Source of the DNA: Sodiomyces alkalinus F11
Taxonomy: Eukaryota > Ascomycota > Sordariomycetes > Glomerellales > Plectosphaerellaceae
DNA: 64,000 nucleotides
NCBI RefSeq assembly: GCF_003711515.1
Contig: NW_021167080.1
Coordinates: forward strand, 2,067,394-2,131,393
Direction: 5' to 3'
The position numbers and the translations under genes are program-made. The notes under the pieces are model-generated. The model saw only the letters and a program-made list of their open reading frames with translations, made no database searches and had not been told where the DNA came from. Positions 42,201-54,257 of the stretch are shown piece after piece (position 1 is the stretch's first letter; each line of letters opens with the position of its first letter).

Positions 42201-43601
42201 GCTCTTGCCCGGACCTTGTCGGGACATGAAGTTCTCCACGTCAAAGTCCGGCCGGCCTGTCGAGTTCTTAGACCCGGACCGCAGCCGACTTGTGAGGGAG
42301 TGGTTGGGCGACATGACGTATCCGGCAGGGGAGTAACCGCCGTGCCGGGCCGCGCTGTTGACCTCGACGATATTGCTTGCCGAAGAGATATGGCCGACGA
42401 GTGTCGGGTTGCCAGTGTTGGCTGGAAAGGAGGATTCGTCGTCGGGAAGGGAAGCAGCAGCGTTTGCTTTTGCTTTTGCTTTTGCGTTTGTGTTTGCGTT
42501 GACGGCGGCAGCTAGTTTGGAGGATCGGCGGCTATCGCTCCTCTTCAGCTCGCAATGTAAATCTCGAATGGCGTCCTCGATGGAACTGGTCATGGAAAGC
42601 CGTTCGGCGGTCTTCTCCAGGGCGGCGATGTTGCCGACGTAAGCGCCCGACCGGGTGTTAAGATCGGGAACGGGATGGCAGACGGTCAACTTGGCGCTAT
42701 CTGAAGTAGTGCGTACGATGGGTTGTGGGCAATACACCGGAATCGAGGAGGCGTCGGCTGTTGCGGGGACAGACGCCGATGGCAATATGGACGACTGATG
42801 TAGCGACTCTTGAATTTGTTCGATCAGGCTCGTGGGCGAAGATGGGGCATCGGTGTTTCTGGCGGAACCGGTGACTCCTGTGGCTGCGCGAGATTCGGAC
42901 GAATTATGATTATCGGCGGGATCGGCTCGTTGAGGTCCAGTATGATCGCCGGGCCTTCGACCACGACCCCTGGAAGGCTGCAGGAAAGGCAGGGGAGTCG
43001 ATCCAGGTTGGCCCGTGGCACGCGAAATGAACTCGGTAATTTCGGCACCGTCGTCCACCAACTGCTTCTCTCCCTTTTCCATGTTCTGTCGGGTCTCTGT
43101 AATCGTTGTCGGAGTGGATGACGATGTGGACGTAGACGTGCTCGCAGATGCGAAGGTAGACGACAGGGCAACGACAGCAGGACGCTGCAGGGTAGCAGCA
43201 GCTCCAACGGATGATTTTTCCGGCCCAGTATGGTCCACGTCCCGTGTCGCTACCACGGATAGTCCACCGTCCTCCCTTGGTTGTACGTGTTGTTCGTTTG
43301 GTGGTGCGATTTCGTGTCTTGGGGGGCTCGGTTGGTTATCAGGACGTGCATTTGCATTTACATCTGCATCGGCGGTGGTGATTTCGTCGTAGAAAAAATG
43401 GCTGCCGTCGACGGACAAGGACAGAGGTGTGTAGATGGCAGGGGAGAGAGAACTTGAAAGGACGGTGAAGGGACTTGGGTTGGTCGAGTTGTCGGATGAC
43501 GTGGGCGAGGCTACCGCTAGGTCTCTCGTGTTGTCGGCGCCGGTGCTCTTATCTGATGGGCTCGCCGAGATGCCAATGAGCGAGTGTTGAGAGACCACCA
43601 T
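39282..43601 (-). CDS. Uncharacterised very large disordered protein
   Basis: A single 1439-residue frame from ATG 43601 (MVVSQHSLIGISA); the extension upstream of that has no ATG. I do not recognise any enzyme. N-terminal two thirds are Ser/Thr/Pro-rich, with an HSLTSRLRSGSKNSTGRPDFDVENFMSRQ patch. The last third is charged and helical, with a conserved-looking block EFQGPPTTLLAELQIRKQEQKMRTRNRQL and DVPLGILYAARAAGNNDIAAVVAELNRPIGLLERRELEENEPLSARRARLQG. Three later segments share TLGERMRRLKEKD/TLGQRRKRLQAERE-type coiled-coil sequence. The tail is Met/Asn/Gly/Pro-rich (repeats of MNMGMN and MPMPM). Low-complexity runs (AQAQAQA, KAKAKA) are coded by varied codons. Long open frame, gene-like codon use and conserved patches support a real gene; function is unknown. 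Confidence 0.85.
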   Translation of the reverse strand: MVVSQHSLIGISASPSDKSTGADNTRDLAVASPTSSDNSTNPSPFTVLSSSLSPAIYTPLSLSVDGSHFFYDEITTADADVNANARPDNQPSPPRHEIAPPNEQHVQPREDGGLSVVATRDVDHTGPEKSSVGAAATLQRPAVVALSSTFASASTSTSTSSSTPTTITETRQNMEKGEKQLVDDGAEITEFISRATGQPGSTPLPFLQPSRGRGRRPGDHTGPQRADPADNHNSSESRAATGVTGSARNTDAPSSPTSLIEQIQESLHQSSILPSASVPATADASSIPVYCPQPIVRTTSDSAKLTVCHPVPDLNTRSGAYVGNIAALEKTAERLSMTSSIEDAIRDLHCELKRSDSRRSSKLAAAVNANTNAKAKAKANAAASLPDDESSFPANTGNPTLVGHISSASNIVEVNSAARHGGYSPAGYVMSPNHSLTSRLRSGSKNSTGRPDFDVENFMSRQGPGKSSTRSVRSAKPSLAEIAESEPTALTREALDEADRLPWHEERQDDTGTETTQNGRTAHPVPTTDAFHTMLDGGSLDRLSEDSEDLGRESGYAQAQAQAQAHGVPYAEDPYRPPSRRSVTTFDANNAFSDFDGVHCAPDLDMPGMPGMPEPALSEPQIPLSSRHNMPRRQSYYDEETGQHMLYYPARVPAMLNLPPKLSRKPKTAVRNTRHSKVLQAMGHPGLDQSQYMPQDVRPTHGKESTVWLPDPVQSAEGFSSLFPPEPSEGQSAVARMASLGQAREAHQEQQQQQQHAAPLADGQHDPFAQPHQPGHHSPGLIGGDNRRSKLPRNLPPALRASAFFDLPSTSVETEAKDGSAMHVLDSILDASANAPVDAFLDHSFAGKLGKEVYGREKRDKMRSSTLPLAASSSEQKEQQKPPGSAKKRTSLFPFGKSDRDSSHSRKESITGWSVRSGRGKESSDDPERQTLSASQNGEPVGERGQKEGRQDASPEEEEEEFQGPPTTLLAELQIRKQEQKMRTRNRQLAAAGAMHSTLLEMDAVAEAQRRSRKSRRVNLAWEGPDGQAGEAESSDEDVPLGILYAARAAGNNDIAAVVAELNRPIGLLERRELEENEPLSARRARLQGKEALTLANRRSVMTLNPTTAMSAHRMSPSRLGGAAGGQSQSPQPEEVVEPEPEIEGETLGERMRRLKEKDEAEHHNLPRARPVSGTFSAELLSQFGDLDDEKAESVGVAKGNNKGDEAKAAAPPARAGGEEEEEETLGQRRKRLQAEREAREREMSMKALTGNAGRVSKRLSLANMLSAHPVRDAMPTTLTGQDEQRKRAEEQARLREQDARMAALRSQMPQALHLASTGTQAGGFRGGMYNDGSGGGLGGMSMNGVAQPAVHGGLSAGYPGGNMGMNMGMNMHANPNMGIRMVGPQGGMGGVPMNMGMNMNMNMQTMPMPMPMMPRQPGQAGQPRQVDSIERWRQSVMP

Positions 43602-45558
43602 GGCGATGGTGGGAAGAGAGCGATGACCGGGATGACTGCGATAGAAGCGGCGACCCTGCCAAAATAAAATGAAAATAAAATAAAATAAAATAAAAATAAA
43701 AAGACTGGGCTTTCTCTCGTTCCTCAAACTGTGCACAGCGGAAATTCACCGCGGGTATCCTTTCTTTCGAAGCTCGAAGTCAATGTGAAGGTGTTCAAAC
43801 ACGCAGAAGAAGACAAAAAAGAAGAAGAAGAAACAGATGCAGCCAAAATCGGGCCCTGGGTTGCAAGTCTCGTATTTGGAAACGCCCCAGTCAGCCAGAG
43901 CGGGACGGGGCGTTTGGCCAGGGGGCGTGCTCGTGTTCTTTCGTCGGTCCGGCCCAGTCGATGGCGAAGGTGAGGTGATGGCGATGGCAGAAACGGGCGT
44001 CAGGAGAATCGATAACCATAGGCAGCCAACGCTATGGATCGTATCGTATGCAGCGCTTTAGGTTGAAAGGGATCTCGTGGATGATCAAAAGAAGAAAGAC
44101 GCCTTAACGAAGATCGGCTGTCTCCCAGATCGAGTGCAGATAAATTGCAGATCGTGGGGCAGCCGCAAGATAATGCAGCGGATATGGTGCAGGTGGGAAA
44201 CCTCAAGAATTAGAGGTGATTGAATTGATTAAGAGGAAGACAAAGAGGTCGATCCTGCCTTTTCTGCCACACTCGCGATGGCAGTCGATGGAGTTGCGAG
44301 AAAGACGGTTCGAGGTCAATCATGGGATTTGGGCGTCGGGAGTTCTACGGAGTACCAACGAATGCGCGTGTACCCATTTTGGTGGGGAGGACAAGGCTCG
44401 GTACTTGGTCGGTGTACTACCTTATGTACGGACTAACTGTTCGTACATAATTACGTTGTAAGGTAAGGTGCCTTAGGTAATAAGGTAAGGTACGCGAGAT
44501 ACTCTACGGAGTACGGAGTAATTTTAACCATCTACGTTATTAAAAGTCCCCCTCCTCTCTACGGAACGTACTCGGTCGGTACCACGTACACTCTACCGTA
44601 TTTGATCTTCCTTAAGCTGCTCACAAACTACCTAATGAATGCACTGTTATGATTACCTAGCGAACCGTCTCTGCGACAAGTACGGAGTAAATACACTACA
44701 CCTTCGTACAGGCCGACCGTTGCGAAATCCCCTGGCTGGGCAGGACGTGCAGTTTGTCGTGTGCCACGGCCTCGTTGGGAGGGACGGCCCTTGTCTTGAC
44801 ACGACACGAGATAAAATGGACAACAACATTGAACCCGCCCAACCGCTGTGTTCAACTCCCAATACGTCGTCGTCGTGGACGAAGAACGAAGCTGCTGTCA
44901 CTGCTTCGTCGGTGTGCATAAACGAATACCTGAAATGGGTCCCTTCGTACTACATAACGCCCTTTCTGTCTCCTCCTTGCCGGCCAAAAGGTACGTATTT
45001 CGCTGCGTAGAAGTGACTTGGTCTCTTATGTCTGCATCTTGCACCTACACTAGATCCGTCCAGTCATTGGCGTTCTGAGTCCCTATTTCCAAAAGCACTG
45101 CTATTATTGGCCTCTTATTGGCCTATTATTGACACGACAGGGGATGTTTCCCCCCACTCCCGCTCGGGGTCCCACCTGTCTCACCCACTGGCCTGCGGTC
45201 TAGACCGCCCTCTGCCCTGTTGATTATTCCACGTACCCGCTCGGGGAATGTCCCGTACCTAATACAACGTCGTACCACGATGTAATTACGGCGCATTCTC
45301 AGGATATTTCACGAACACCTATGCGTATTCCGTACAAAGTAAGTACTCTTCCGTAGTCGTCGGCCTTCCGCTAATAACCTGGCTCCAGAGAAAGAGAACC
45401 GAATGGGAAAGCATCCCCGCCAGTATCTTCCCAACGTCCAGTTATTGATCTGCACCCGGAGACCGGCCCCATACACCGGAGACGAGAAGCCACGCGGCAA
45501 GCCATCCTCGGCCGGGTACACGGAGATCAACCGCCGTCAACATGTTGCGCTTTTACGG

Positions 45559-45580
45559 ATACTCCGTATGTACGGAGTAT
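45559..45580. repeat. Inverted pair of the TACGGAGTA motif
   Basis: ATACTCCGTA and TACGGAGTAT, ten-base arms two bases apart, forming a perfect palindrome in the gene desert. Confidence 0.9.
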
Positions 45581-48500
45581 TGCGTTCATACCAGGTAGAT
45601 ACCAAAAGAAGCGAACTTGAACATTGATGCATCTCGCCAGGATGCGGCGGAAAGTGGTATTTCTAAACTATGTCAACCGTCGGATCCGGGGTAAGATGCA
45701 TCTTGTGCAAACACTGGGACCAAGTCAACTGACCCGTGTCAGCGAGGGACGATGCTCTGGATGGTCGGTCTCTGTCGTCTTGTTACAGGAATGACACATA
45801 TTTCAGTGAATGACGAGTCGCTGGCTGATGGATTCAAGCCGTCTGCGTATCTCCGAAAGCCTCTTTGGTAATAGTGTCCCTATGTTGTGCAGAACGCAGA
45901 GATTGATAATTCGCCGACGAGCTACAGTCTACACCAACGCGAGTCTTAGCTCGCAGGTGGTCACGACTCACAAAGACCCAGGGGCAACGATTGCTCGTCA
46001 AAACAGAACGATATCCGCGTCCTTCCTCCTCCTTCCTCTCTCGCATCTTGCACTTTGAATCAATGATCTTCGAACATCCCTACGACGACAGGACTGTTGA
46101 CTTGGAAAGTGAAGAGCTCTATAAGCTCTCCGGAGTGGTGATCAAGCTGCCCGTACCACGCGGTCCACGCCTCATAGGCATTGTCCCAAACCATAAAGAA
46201 ACACGTGGTCTTATTCTATATAGCTTATCGAGCTTATCTAGTTGGTAGAGGAACGAGGGCCGAATACCCTCTCTACACCATGAGCAACCTGGTATTAGCG
46301 GGTTCTATTGAGCTAGCTAGTCGTCGCCGGTGCTCTATGAAGGCCTCGATATCATCCACTCTGCTTTTTGACACCAGCCAATACCCAAGCCCACGGCGCC
46401 GGGATGATGTTAATGACAGCACGTCCGTACTTTATCGGCGGGGAAACCACACTCAACAAGGTAATACTTGGGATTCATGGGCAGTGCGTAGGCAGTCCGA
46501 ACCGAGTTTGCCTACCGTGCAGATGCGAAACGTAAAGAGGGGGGGGGGAGGGGGGGGGGGTTGGTTGTTTACTGAAAAAAGGGTACTACTGGTTCTTTCT
46601 GAGAGTACGTTTCGAAAAATCGTTCATCTGAAGTTCGACGGTGGAGATGTGTAGTCTCAAAGTTCGCACCGGCGATTCGCCACGATCCATCACCGGGGGA
46701 TCCGATGCTTTGCCGGATCAGGGGTAATGGTATGAAAATGGGATACCTGAAAGATCGATGCCTGGCCTGGATATCAGATTCTGGGCGACCATTCTGGGTG
46801 TATAAACATGATTCAGTGGAATGTCATGCTGGCAGACTCTGCTATGAATTCTCTACGCGATATCGTGATGACCAGTAATATGGCCGATTCGTATTTGATG
46901 TTCTCCCTGTCGCGATCCTGGCATATGTATTGTTGTGCGTCTTGGATCTCCCCATAGATGCCAGGCAAGTTGAATGAAGCGAGTCATGAGCACGAGTCCA
47001 TGAGGCATATGTGCTCACCAACGGGGGAGCTATTGTGAGACATTTGGGAAACGGAAGAGTCAGAAGCCAGTTCAGATTCTGCGGCCAGAGGGGCAGGGAA
47101 AAGGAATGATTCCTACAGAGTACTCGATAACAGCTGGAATATGTACCTGTACATATGACGGCAGCGAGTGAATAGTTGGCACATTACGTGTAGGAAGATT
47201 TGGTATACGAATATCGTGAAGACAGTAATAGTTAAGGTACAGTCTGGACATGGAGCTTCAAGTGTTTGATAAGACTTGGGGTACGAAGTACGAAAAGGTA
47301 TTCCGTACGAAGTATACGCCGTAAGAAGACTGTGGGGGAGGTGGTCCCTGCCACGTCACAGCGGCGACCAGGGACCGGGCCCTAGAAAAAATGCACAGTA
47401 ATGAAGAGCACGTGCGCGTGTCACGAGATAATGGGTGGAAGGCGGGTACAGATAGGTAAGGTACCTGGTACTTCGTAATTACTTCGCACACATAAAGGCA
47501 ACGCCATGACTTTGGAATGCGGGGCACGCGCTCAGGTATTCTCGGGATATATACGCGAGATTGGGCAATATGTTGAGAAATGACGAAGCAGGAGATAATA
47601 GGACATACGTTGTAGGCACTCAGCCAGGCTCAGGTAGTTAACACTATATATGTACTTGCAGGTCCTTCATCGGCAATCTACTTCGTACGCTGTATTACGG
47701 GCCCGCGACACCGTGGTAGTCGGCCGGGTGTTACGGATACTTTGTACGGATACCGGGTACGGAGAACTGTGTCACTGCAATAGAGTGCCGCAAGGCTCCT
47801 CGTAGTAACATAGTAACGCGAAGGGGAAACAATCACAACTAGGTACCTTATCTATATTAAGGTATTCTGTTAGTTGGCCGAAAATCGAGGCTGCTCTGAT
47901 TAGAAAATGCGGGAAAGAGGCGCCTCCCCGTTGAAGACGATACACGGTGTGAGAATACCTGTAAACGGTGTTGTCGGAAAGCTTGGCTTACAGATGACAT
48001 GACGCGGGACAAAATGGAGAGGGGCATGCCGCATTTCCCTGGAGATTCGACTTGAGCACCCGGTACTTGGTGCTACGAACATTGCCTGGTACATGTGTTC
48101 TGCGGGAATGGAATGTCAACACCATGGGATCAATTATCAGCAAATCTTATGGCGACTTACCGTTCCTGATTGTAAGGTATTCACAGGTAACCGCAATTCG
48201 CTTATTATTGGGGTACATGTAGAGTACAAGTAAGGAGTATATTTGTAGTCCAGCTTTCATCCCACAGTGATTAGCGCCACATCTGCCATTTTCCCTGGCA
48301 CCCTGATTCCACCCCAGACCCCTCCCCTCCCCTCCCACAGTCACAGTCTTTTCCTCGATTTCCTCGACGGATAACAAAAAACCCTTGTATCCCACGACGC
48401 CACCATCCTGCACACCCACTCTCCCAACCAATGCCCGCATTGTCTCACAAAGTACCTCTCCTACCCCGATATACCTAGGAGATACCTAGAGAGTACCGGT

Positions 48501-48688
48501 CCGGCAAGCATCGTGGCCTACCTATCTTAGGTACCCCTTCCCTTTCTCAATACTCGTTCGTCCGTTTATCGTGACCGCCTCTTTGTTTGGGGCCGGCCGC
48601 CCTTTCTCCTTTCTCGGGCTGACTACAACGTACCTACCTTACCTTTACCTTACACCACCTGCCTCTTCTTACGGATACTCCTCCTTGT

Positions 48689-48782
48689 ACGCTCCTCTCT
48701 ACTCTCCTACTCCTACTCTCCTACTCCTACTCTCCTACTCTCCTACTCTCTCACTCCTCCTCCCCTCCCCTCCCCTCCCCCC
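48689..48782 (+). repeat. Pyrimidine-rich CTCCTACTC repeat tract
   Basis: Many alternating CTCCTA and CTCTCC words, ending in CCCCTCCCC repeats, about 0.7 kb upstream of the ATG at 49417. Confidence 0.8.
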
Positions 48783-49416
48783 GCCCCTCTCTCGACCTTG
48801 TTTCGTTTCCCCTCCTTCTTCTACCGGTATACCATTCGACTTCCACCACGCTACCTCTCCCTCCTCAATCCGAATTCTCTTTGATCCCCTCCCCATCCTA
48901 ATAGGCTTACTGGGTTTGTGGTTATCACGGGGTCTCTAATCCTGCCTCAATTCGGTCGGCACTTGGGGTTCGGTTCGCCTTTCGCTCTCACCACCCACCA
49001 TCCACTAAATGCCCTAGTCAGCCGCCCTGCTTTTCACCTGATATTCAGGGTTTCCTTTGACTGCCGACGTCCTGACCGGGTATATTCTTATTATTTCGCC
49101 GATCGTTTTTCCAATCTCCAATCTCCTTCGTTCTTCCCGACCGAATATCATTCCCTCCCGAATATCTTCTCCTCTCTTGTTGCTTTGCTTCAAACCGCTC
49201 CTCTACCAAATGCTCGAGTAGCGACTTCGGTTCATCTCTTCCTTGGAGCCGGCCTGCGCACAGGGCCGGGTGATCAATCACGGACCGTCAAGCAATACAA
49301 GGAGAAACTCCAACACCTGGTTCCAACCCCCGAATATTTGCTAGGCTTACTAGAACAACTACCTACGTCCTTACCCTACCTACCGACCTAGCTACCCTCA
49401 CCGCCACCTGCCCTCC

Positions 49417-51360
49417 ATGTCAACCTCTTCAGGCGAGCCGCGAAGGCGGTTCGCTCCGATTCCCATCGAGACCACCTTCGAATCCATTCGTCGCAAGGGC
49501 AACCAGCCCACCCCGGGGGGTCATATGCCGGAGCTGACTCCGGACCCTTCTCCCCGCGAAGGCTCTCCGATCGAGGAGGTACCCCTTCCCCCCCAACTTC
49601 AGGCCCCGCCACCTCGGGAGACACCTCGGGAGAAAAGGAGGTTTGCCCCGCAGCTCATCGAAGCGTCCAGACGAGCCAGGCGTGTGGGTGACACGGGCCC
49701 GGCCACCAAACCCACCGACAAGACCGACATTACCCCCTATACCAATCACATCTACGTTCCGAAGAACAAGTCGAGGAGGAAGCTTGCCGAGTTGTCCGGT
49801 CCCCATGACATGCAGCAGCCCAAGGGCGCCAGGCGCGAGTCCGAGGACGAAAATGCTTCCGACTACCTCCTCGAGTGGGCCGCGAAGGAAGCCGAGAGGG
49901 AGATGCAAGAGGCCGCCCTCGCAGCTTTCCCCAACAGCCGCGCCCGCGAGGGTGGCGCCGCCCACTTCTACTTCCGCGAGAGCTCGGGCGACGACTCGAC
50001 CTCTGCCGGCACTACCCCCTTGCTGCCGGGCCGAGTCCGCAAGCCTGTTGGCAACCATACCCGTGTTATGCGCCGCAAGTCTTCCGACCTGGGGTACTGG
50101 CACAAGTACATGCAGGAGCACGCCGAGAAGCTGGCGGCGGAGAGAGGCGAGACCGAACTCTCGGAACCCGGCAAGGATGTTGTCGACGACCTACACCAGC
50201 TGGACGACGACGAACTGGACAAGATAGAGCTCGAAGGGCCGCCGGACCCGCTTTGGTTGACCAGCAGCGACAAAACGTCCGTGGCCTCGGCACCTCTGGC
50301 CCGCCACCCGGGCGAAGATGTCATGGCGCTGGATGCGACGGTCGCGACCCCGACCGCGACCGCAACCGCGTCCGCGGACGAAGCACTCCCTCCTGTGCAC
50401 GATGCCTCCGTCTCGGACGTCGCTAGCGAAGCCTTTGGCGAGCCTCCTCCAGCGTGGTTCTTCCCCAAGGCGGGCGCCCCTTTTATCCCCCGCTCGCAAA
50501 TACCCGCCGAGACGGGATTCCGAAATCAAAATCATCATCGCGGGGGACTCGGTCGGCCTTTCGGCTTCGCTGCCGAAAGGGAGGACCCGCAGTTCAAGAA
50601 GATGCGGAAAGCCGCCTCGCCACCGATGCTGGGCCGGGATCTGAAATTCAGGAAGTGCCCATCGCCCAAGCACACCAAGCTGGAGCCGGAACACGTCTTC
50701 CGAGAGGTACCTATGGGCGACGAGCTGAACCGGGACGCGTCAGGTCAGCAAGGTCTGTGGAGGGGTTATTGTTACAGGGGGAGCGACAGCGACGTGGACA
50801 TTGTGCCTTCGTCGCTCCAGGCGCCGAAGATGCTGTCCACTCCGCACCCGCAGGGCCAATCCGGCGACCCGTTCGCGCGCGCGTTCGGGTCGAAGCTCTC
50901 TTCGGAAGCGCCCGTCTCCCCCACGAACGAGCACCGCCTCAAGTCGGGCCAGGCGAAAGGGCTGCACATGCTCCACGGGATCGACGACAAGTTGCGGCGC
51001 GAGAAGGCGGTATCCGACCGCGAGGACAAGATCGCGGCCGAGTTCAACGACCCGTTCGTCACGCAGGTCTTCAACTACCTCTCCCTGGGGTGTCCGGCCA
51101 CCGCGCGGGCGTTTGACGAGGAGTTGGCCAAGATCTCGCGCATGAGCGTCGAGGACCTCGAGAGAGATGATGCCGCGCAGATGGCGGCGGGACATATCGT
51201 CGAGGCGACGCCGGAGTCTGTCCCCGAGGAGTCGATGAACCCGAGGTGGCGGGCGCTCAAGTCGTATATCCACGAGTGGGCGAGGCAGCATCCTGACTTG
51301 GATTGTCTGGATCCTCTGGCCTGGGGTGTCCGCGAGCGGAGGGGCAGTTGGGCGATATGA
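49417..51360 (+). CDS. Uncharacterised protein with RRRFAPIPIETTFESIR N-terminal motif
   Basis: A 647-residue single-exon protein I cannot assign. The N-terminus RRRFAPIPIETTFESIRRKG, and a second FAPQLIEASRRARR, resemble recurring short motifs rather than a domain. The middle is Glu/Arg/Ser-rich with a coiled region (WAAKEAEREMQEAALAAF) and a Ser/Thr-rich DDST stretch. The last ~110 residues form a helical, more conserved-looking unit: DPFVTQVFNYLSLGCPATARAFDEELAKISRM...PRWRALKSYIHEWARQHPDLDCLDPLAWGVRERRGSWAI. Third-position bias is strong throughout. It is convergent with the UNC93-like gene. Function unknown; the C-terminal helices could be a protein-interaction module. Confidence 0.85.
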   Translation: MSTSSGEPRRRFAPIPIETTFESIRRKGNQPTPGGHMPELTPDPSPREGSPIEEVPLPPQLQAPPPRETPREKRRFAPQLIEASRRARRVGDTGPATKPTDKTDITPYTNHIYVPKNKSRRKLAELSGPHDMQQPKGARRESEDENASDYLLEWAAKEAEREMQEAALAAFPNSRAREGGAAHFYFRESSGDDSTSAGTTPLLPGRVRKPVGNHTRVMRRKSSDLGYWHKYMQEHAEKLAAERGETELSEPGKDVVDDLHQLDDDELDKIELEGPPDPLWLTSSDKTSVASAPLARHPGEDVMALDATVATPTATATASADEALPPVHDASVSDVASEAFGEPPPAWFFPKAGAPFIPRSQIPAETGFRNQNHHRGGLGRPFGFAAEREDPQFKKMRKAASPPMLGRDLKFRKCPSPKHTKLEPEHVFREVPMGDELNRDASGQQGLWRGYCYRGSDSDVDIVPSSLQAPKMLSTPHPQGQSGDPFARAFGSKLSSEAPVSPTNEHRLKSGQAKGLHMLHGIDDKLRREKAVSDREDKIAAEFNDPFVTQVFNYLSLGCPATARAFDEELAKISRMSVEDLERDDAAQMAAGHIVEATPESVPEESMNPRWRALKSYIHEWARQHPDLDCLDPLAWGVRERRGSWAI

Positions 51361-52484
51361 ACCTGTGGTCCTGTGGTCCTGTGGTCCAGCTTTGAGTGGG
51401 GGTCTCTCTCGGCATGTTCTGGGGGGCGCTGTTGCCAGAGTCGAGATGTGGTGCATCATTTACCTGGACCCCCGTCGACTCGAGTTCCGACCATTTGTTC
51501 TCTCCATCGGCAGAGCCAACACTGGCAACCACCACATTTTCAACACCGCACTACCCTATACATTGCCTTTACTTCCACTCAGTTCATTTCGTCATTCAGC
51601 TTTAGGGCGTTCAGCGCGGATCGGCATATTGCGTTTCTTTTTGGCGGTTTTATCAGCCAGCAAAGCGTTGCTGGTTGATGGTCAATTACAACCTTGATGC
51701 GCGCTAGAGAAGAAAAAAATTACCAGGCGGGTGCCCTGGCATTCAGGCTTCCCCCTTTTTTCTGGCCTCCGTGTTTTGGCCTCTTTTGTCTACGGATACA
51801 TGGCATTCCTCTTTTTTCTTCTTTTTTTTTATACTTTTTTTTTTCTCTCTCCTCTTACTAGAACGGGGAGAGTGAGTTCAGGGGTCACAGAACAAAGTCG
51901 ATCCTTTTACTGCCTCGGTATGATTTGTTTTTAAGCGGAGCATTGTGTGGTTAGAGACGCCACATAATACAGGGGGATTGATTTCCGAGCTGTCTGTTAT
52001 ACAGCATATCGATATCAGCCCGCTTGAAGGGGCTAGTGGCAGCAAAGGGAAGCGGATATGGCGATGCATACAGCGCTTTTTTAAAAGACTCTTGCATTAT
52101 TGAAGATGTGGTTCCTTTAGAGGTGGAGAGGGGAGAGGAGAGAGAAGGAGAGACGGGAGGGAATGATTGGGAGAAGCCTGCGATGCTGGCTCCATAGGAA
52201 CCACAATGAGCGATGCCCTCTTTTCCAAATCGCTCCGTCTTCTTCCTCCTCACTTCTGCGCCCAGTTGCGATGTCTACTCTCCTTGATGCTGAGGTAGGT
52301 CAAACGTCTTGGGAGAAGTCCCCGATGATGGATACATGGCGGCAACTTACACCTACGTGTACGCAGGCAGAGGTAAGTAAGCGCATGAAGCTCAAGTAGA
52401 AATAGTAGAAACCCGTTATGCAAGACTATATATATCCATGGATGCATATATCTCCCACACATACCCTCCGCGACTAAAGGAAAA
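51361..52484. other. Convergent intergenic region
   Basis: About 1.1 kb with no supported gene. T-rich runs (51810-51850) and short GC-poor stretches; ORFs seen are small and unbiased. Confidence 0.6.

Positions 52485-54257
<1,773 letters not shown>

Larger units (their letters stand above)
43602..49416. other. 5.8-kb gene desert with dispersed palindromic motifs
   Basis: Divergent upstream regions of the two uncharacterised genes on either side. No ORF shows codon bias or a recognisable domain. Motif density is high: TACGGAGTA at 44346-44354, 44505-44513, 44512-44520, 44681-44689, 45560-45568 (inverted) and 45571-45579; TACGAAGTA-type at 47282-47290, 47306-47314, 47469-47477 and 47679-47687; TAAGGTAAGG words at 44460-44490. 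From 48680 to 48790 a pyrimidine-rich CTCCTA-type tract lies in the probable 5' UTR or promoter of the gene at 49417. Confidence 0.65.

Noticed and set aside
39282..43736. Longer start at 43736 for the large protein
   Set aside because: The codon there is GTG and the added sequence is Phe-rich translation of an ATAAAA repeat; ATG 43601 is preferred.
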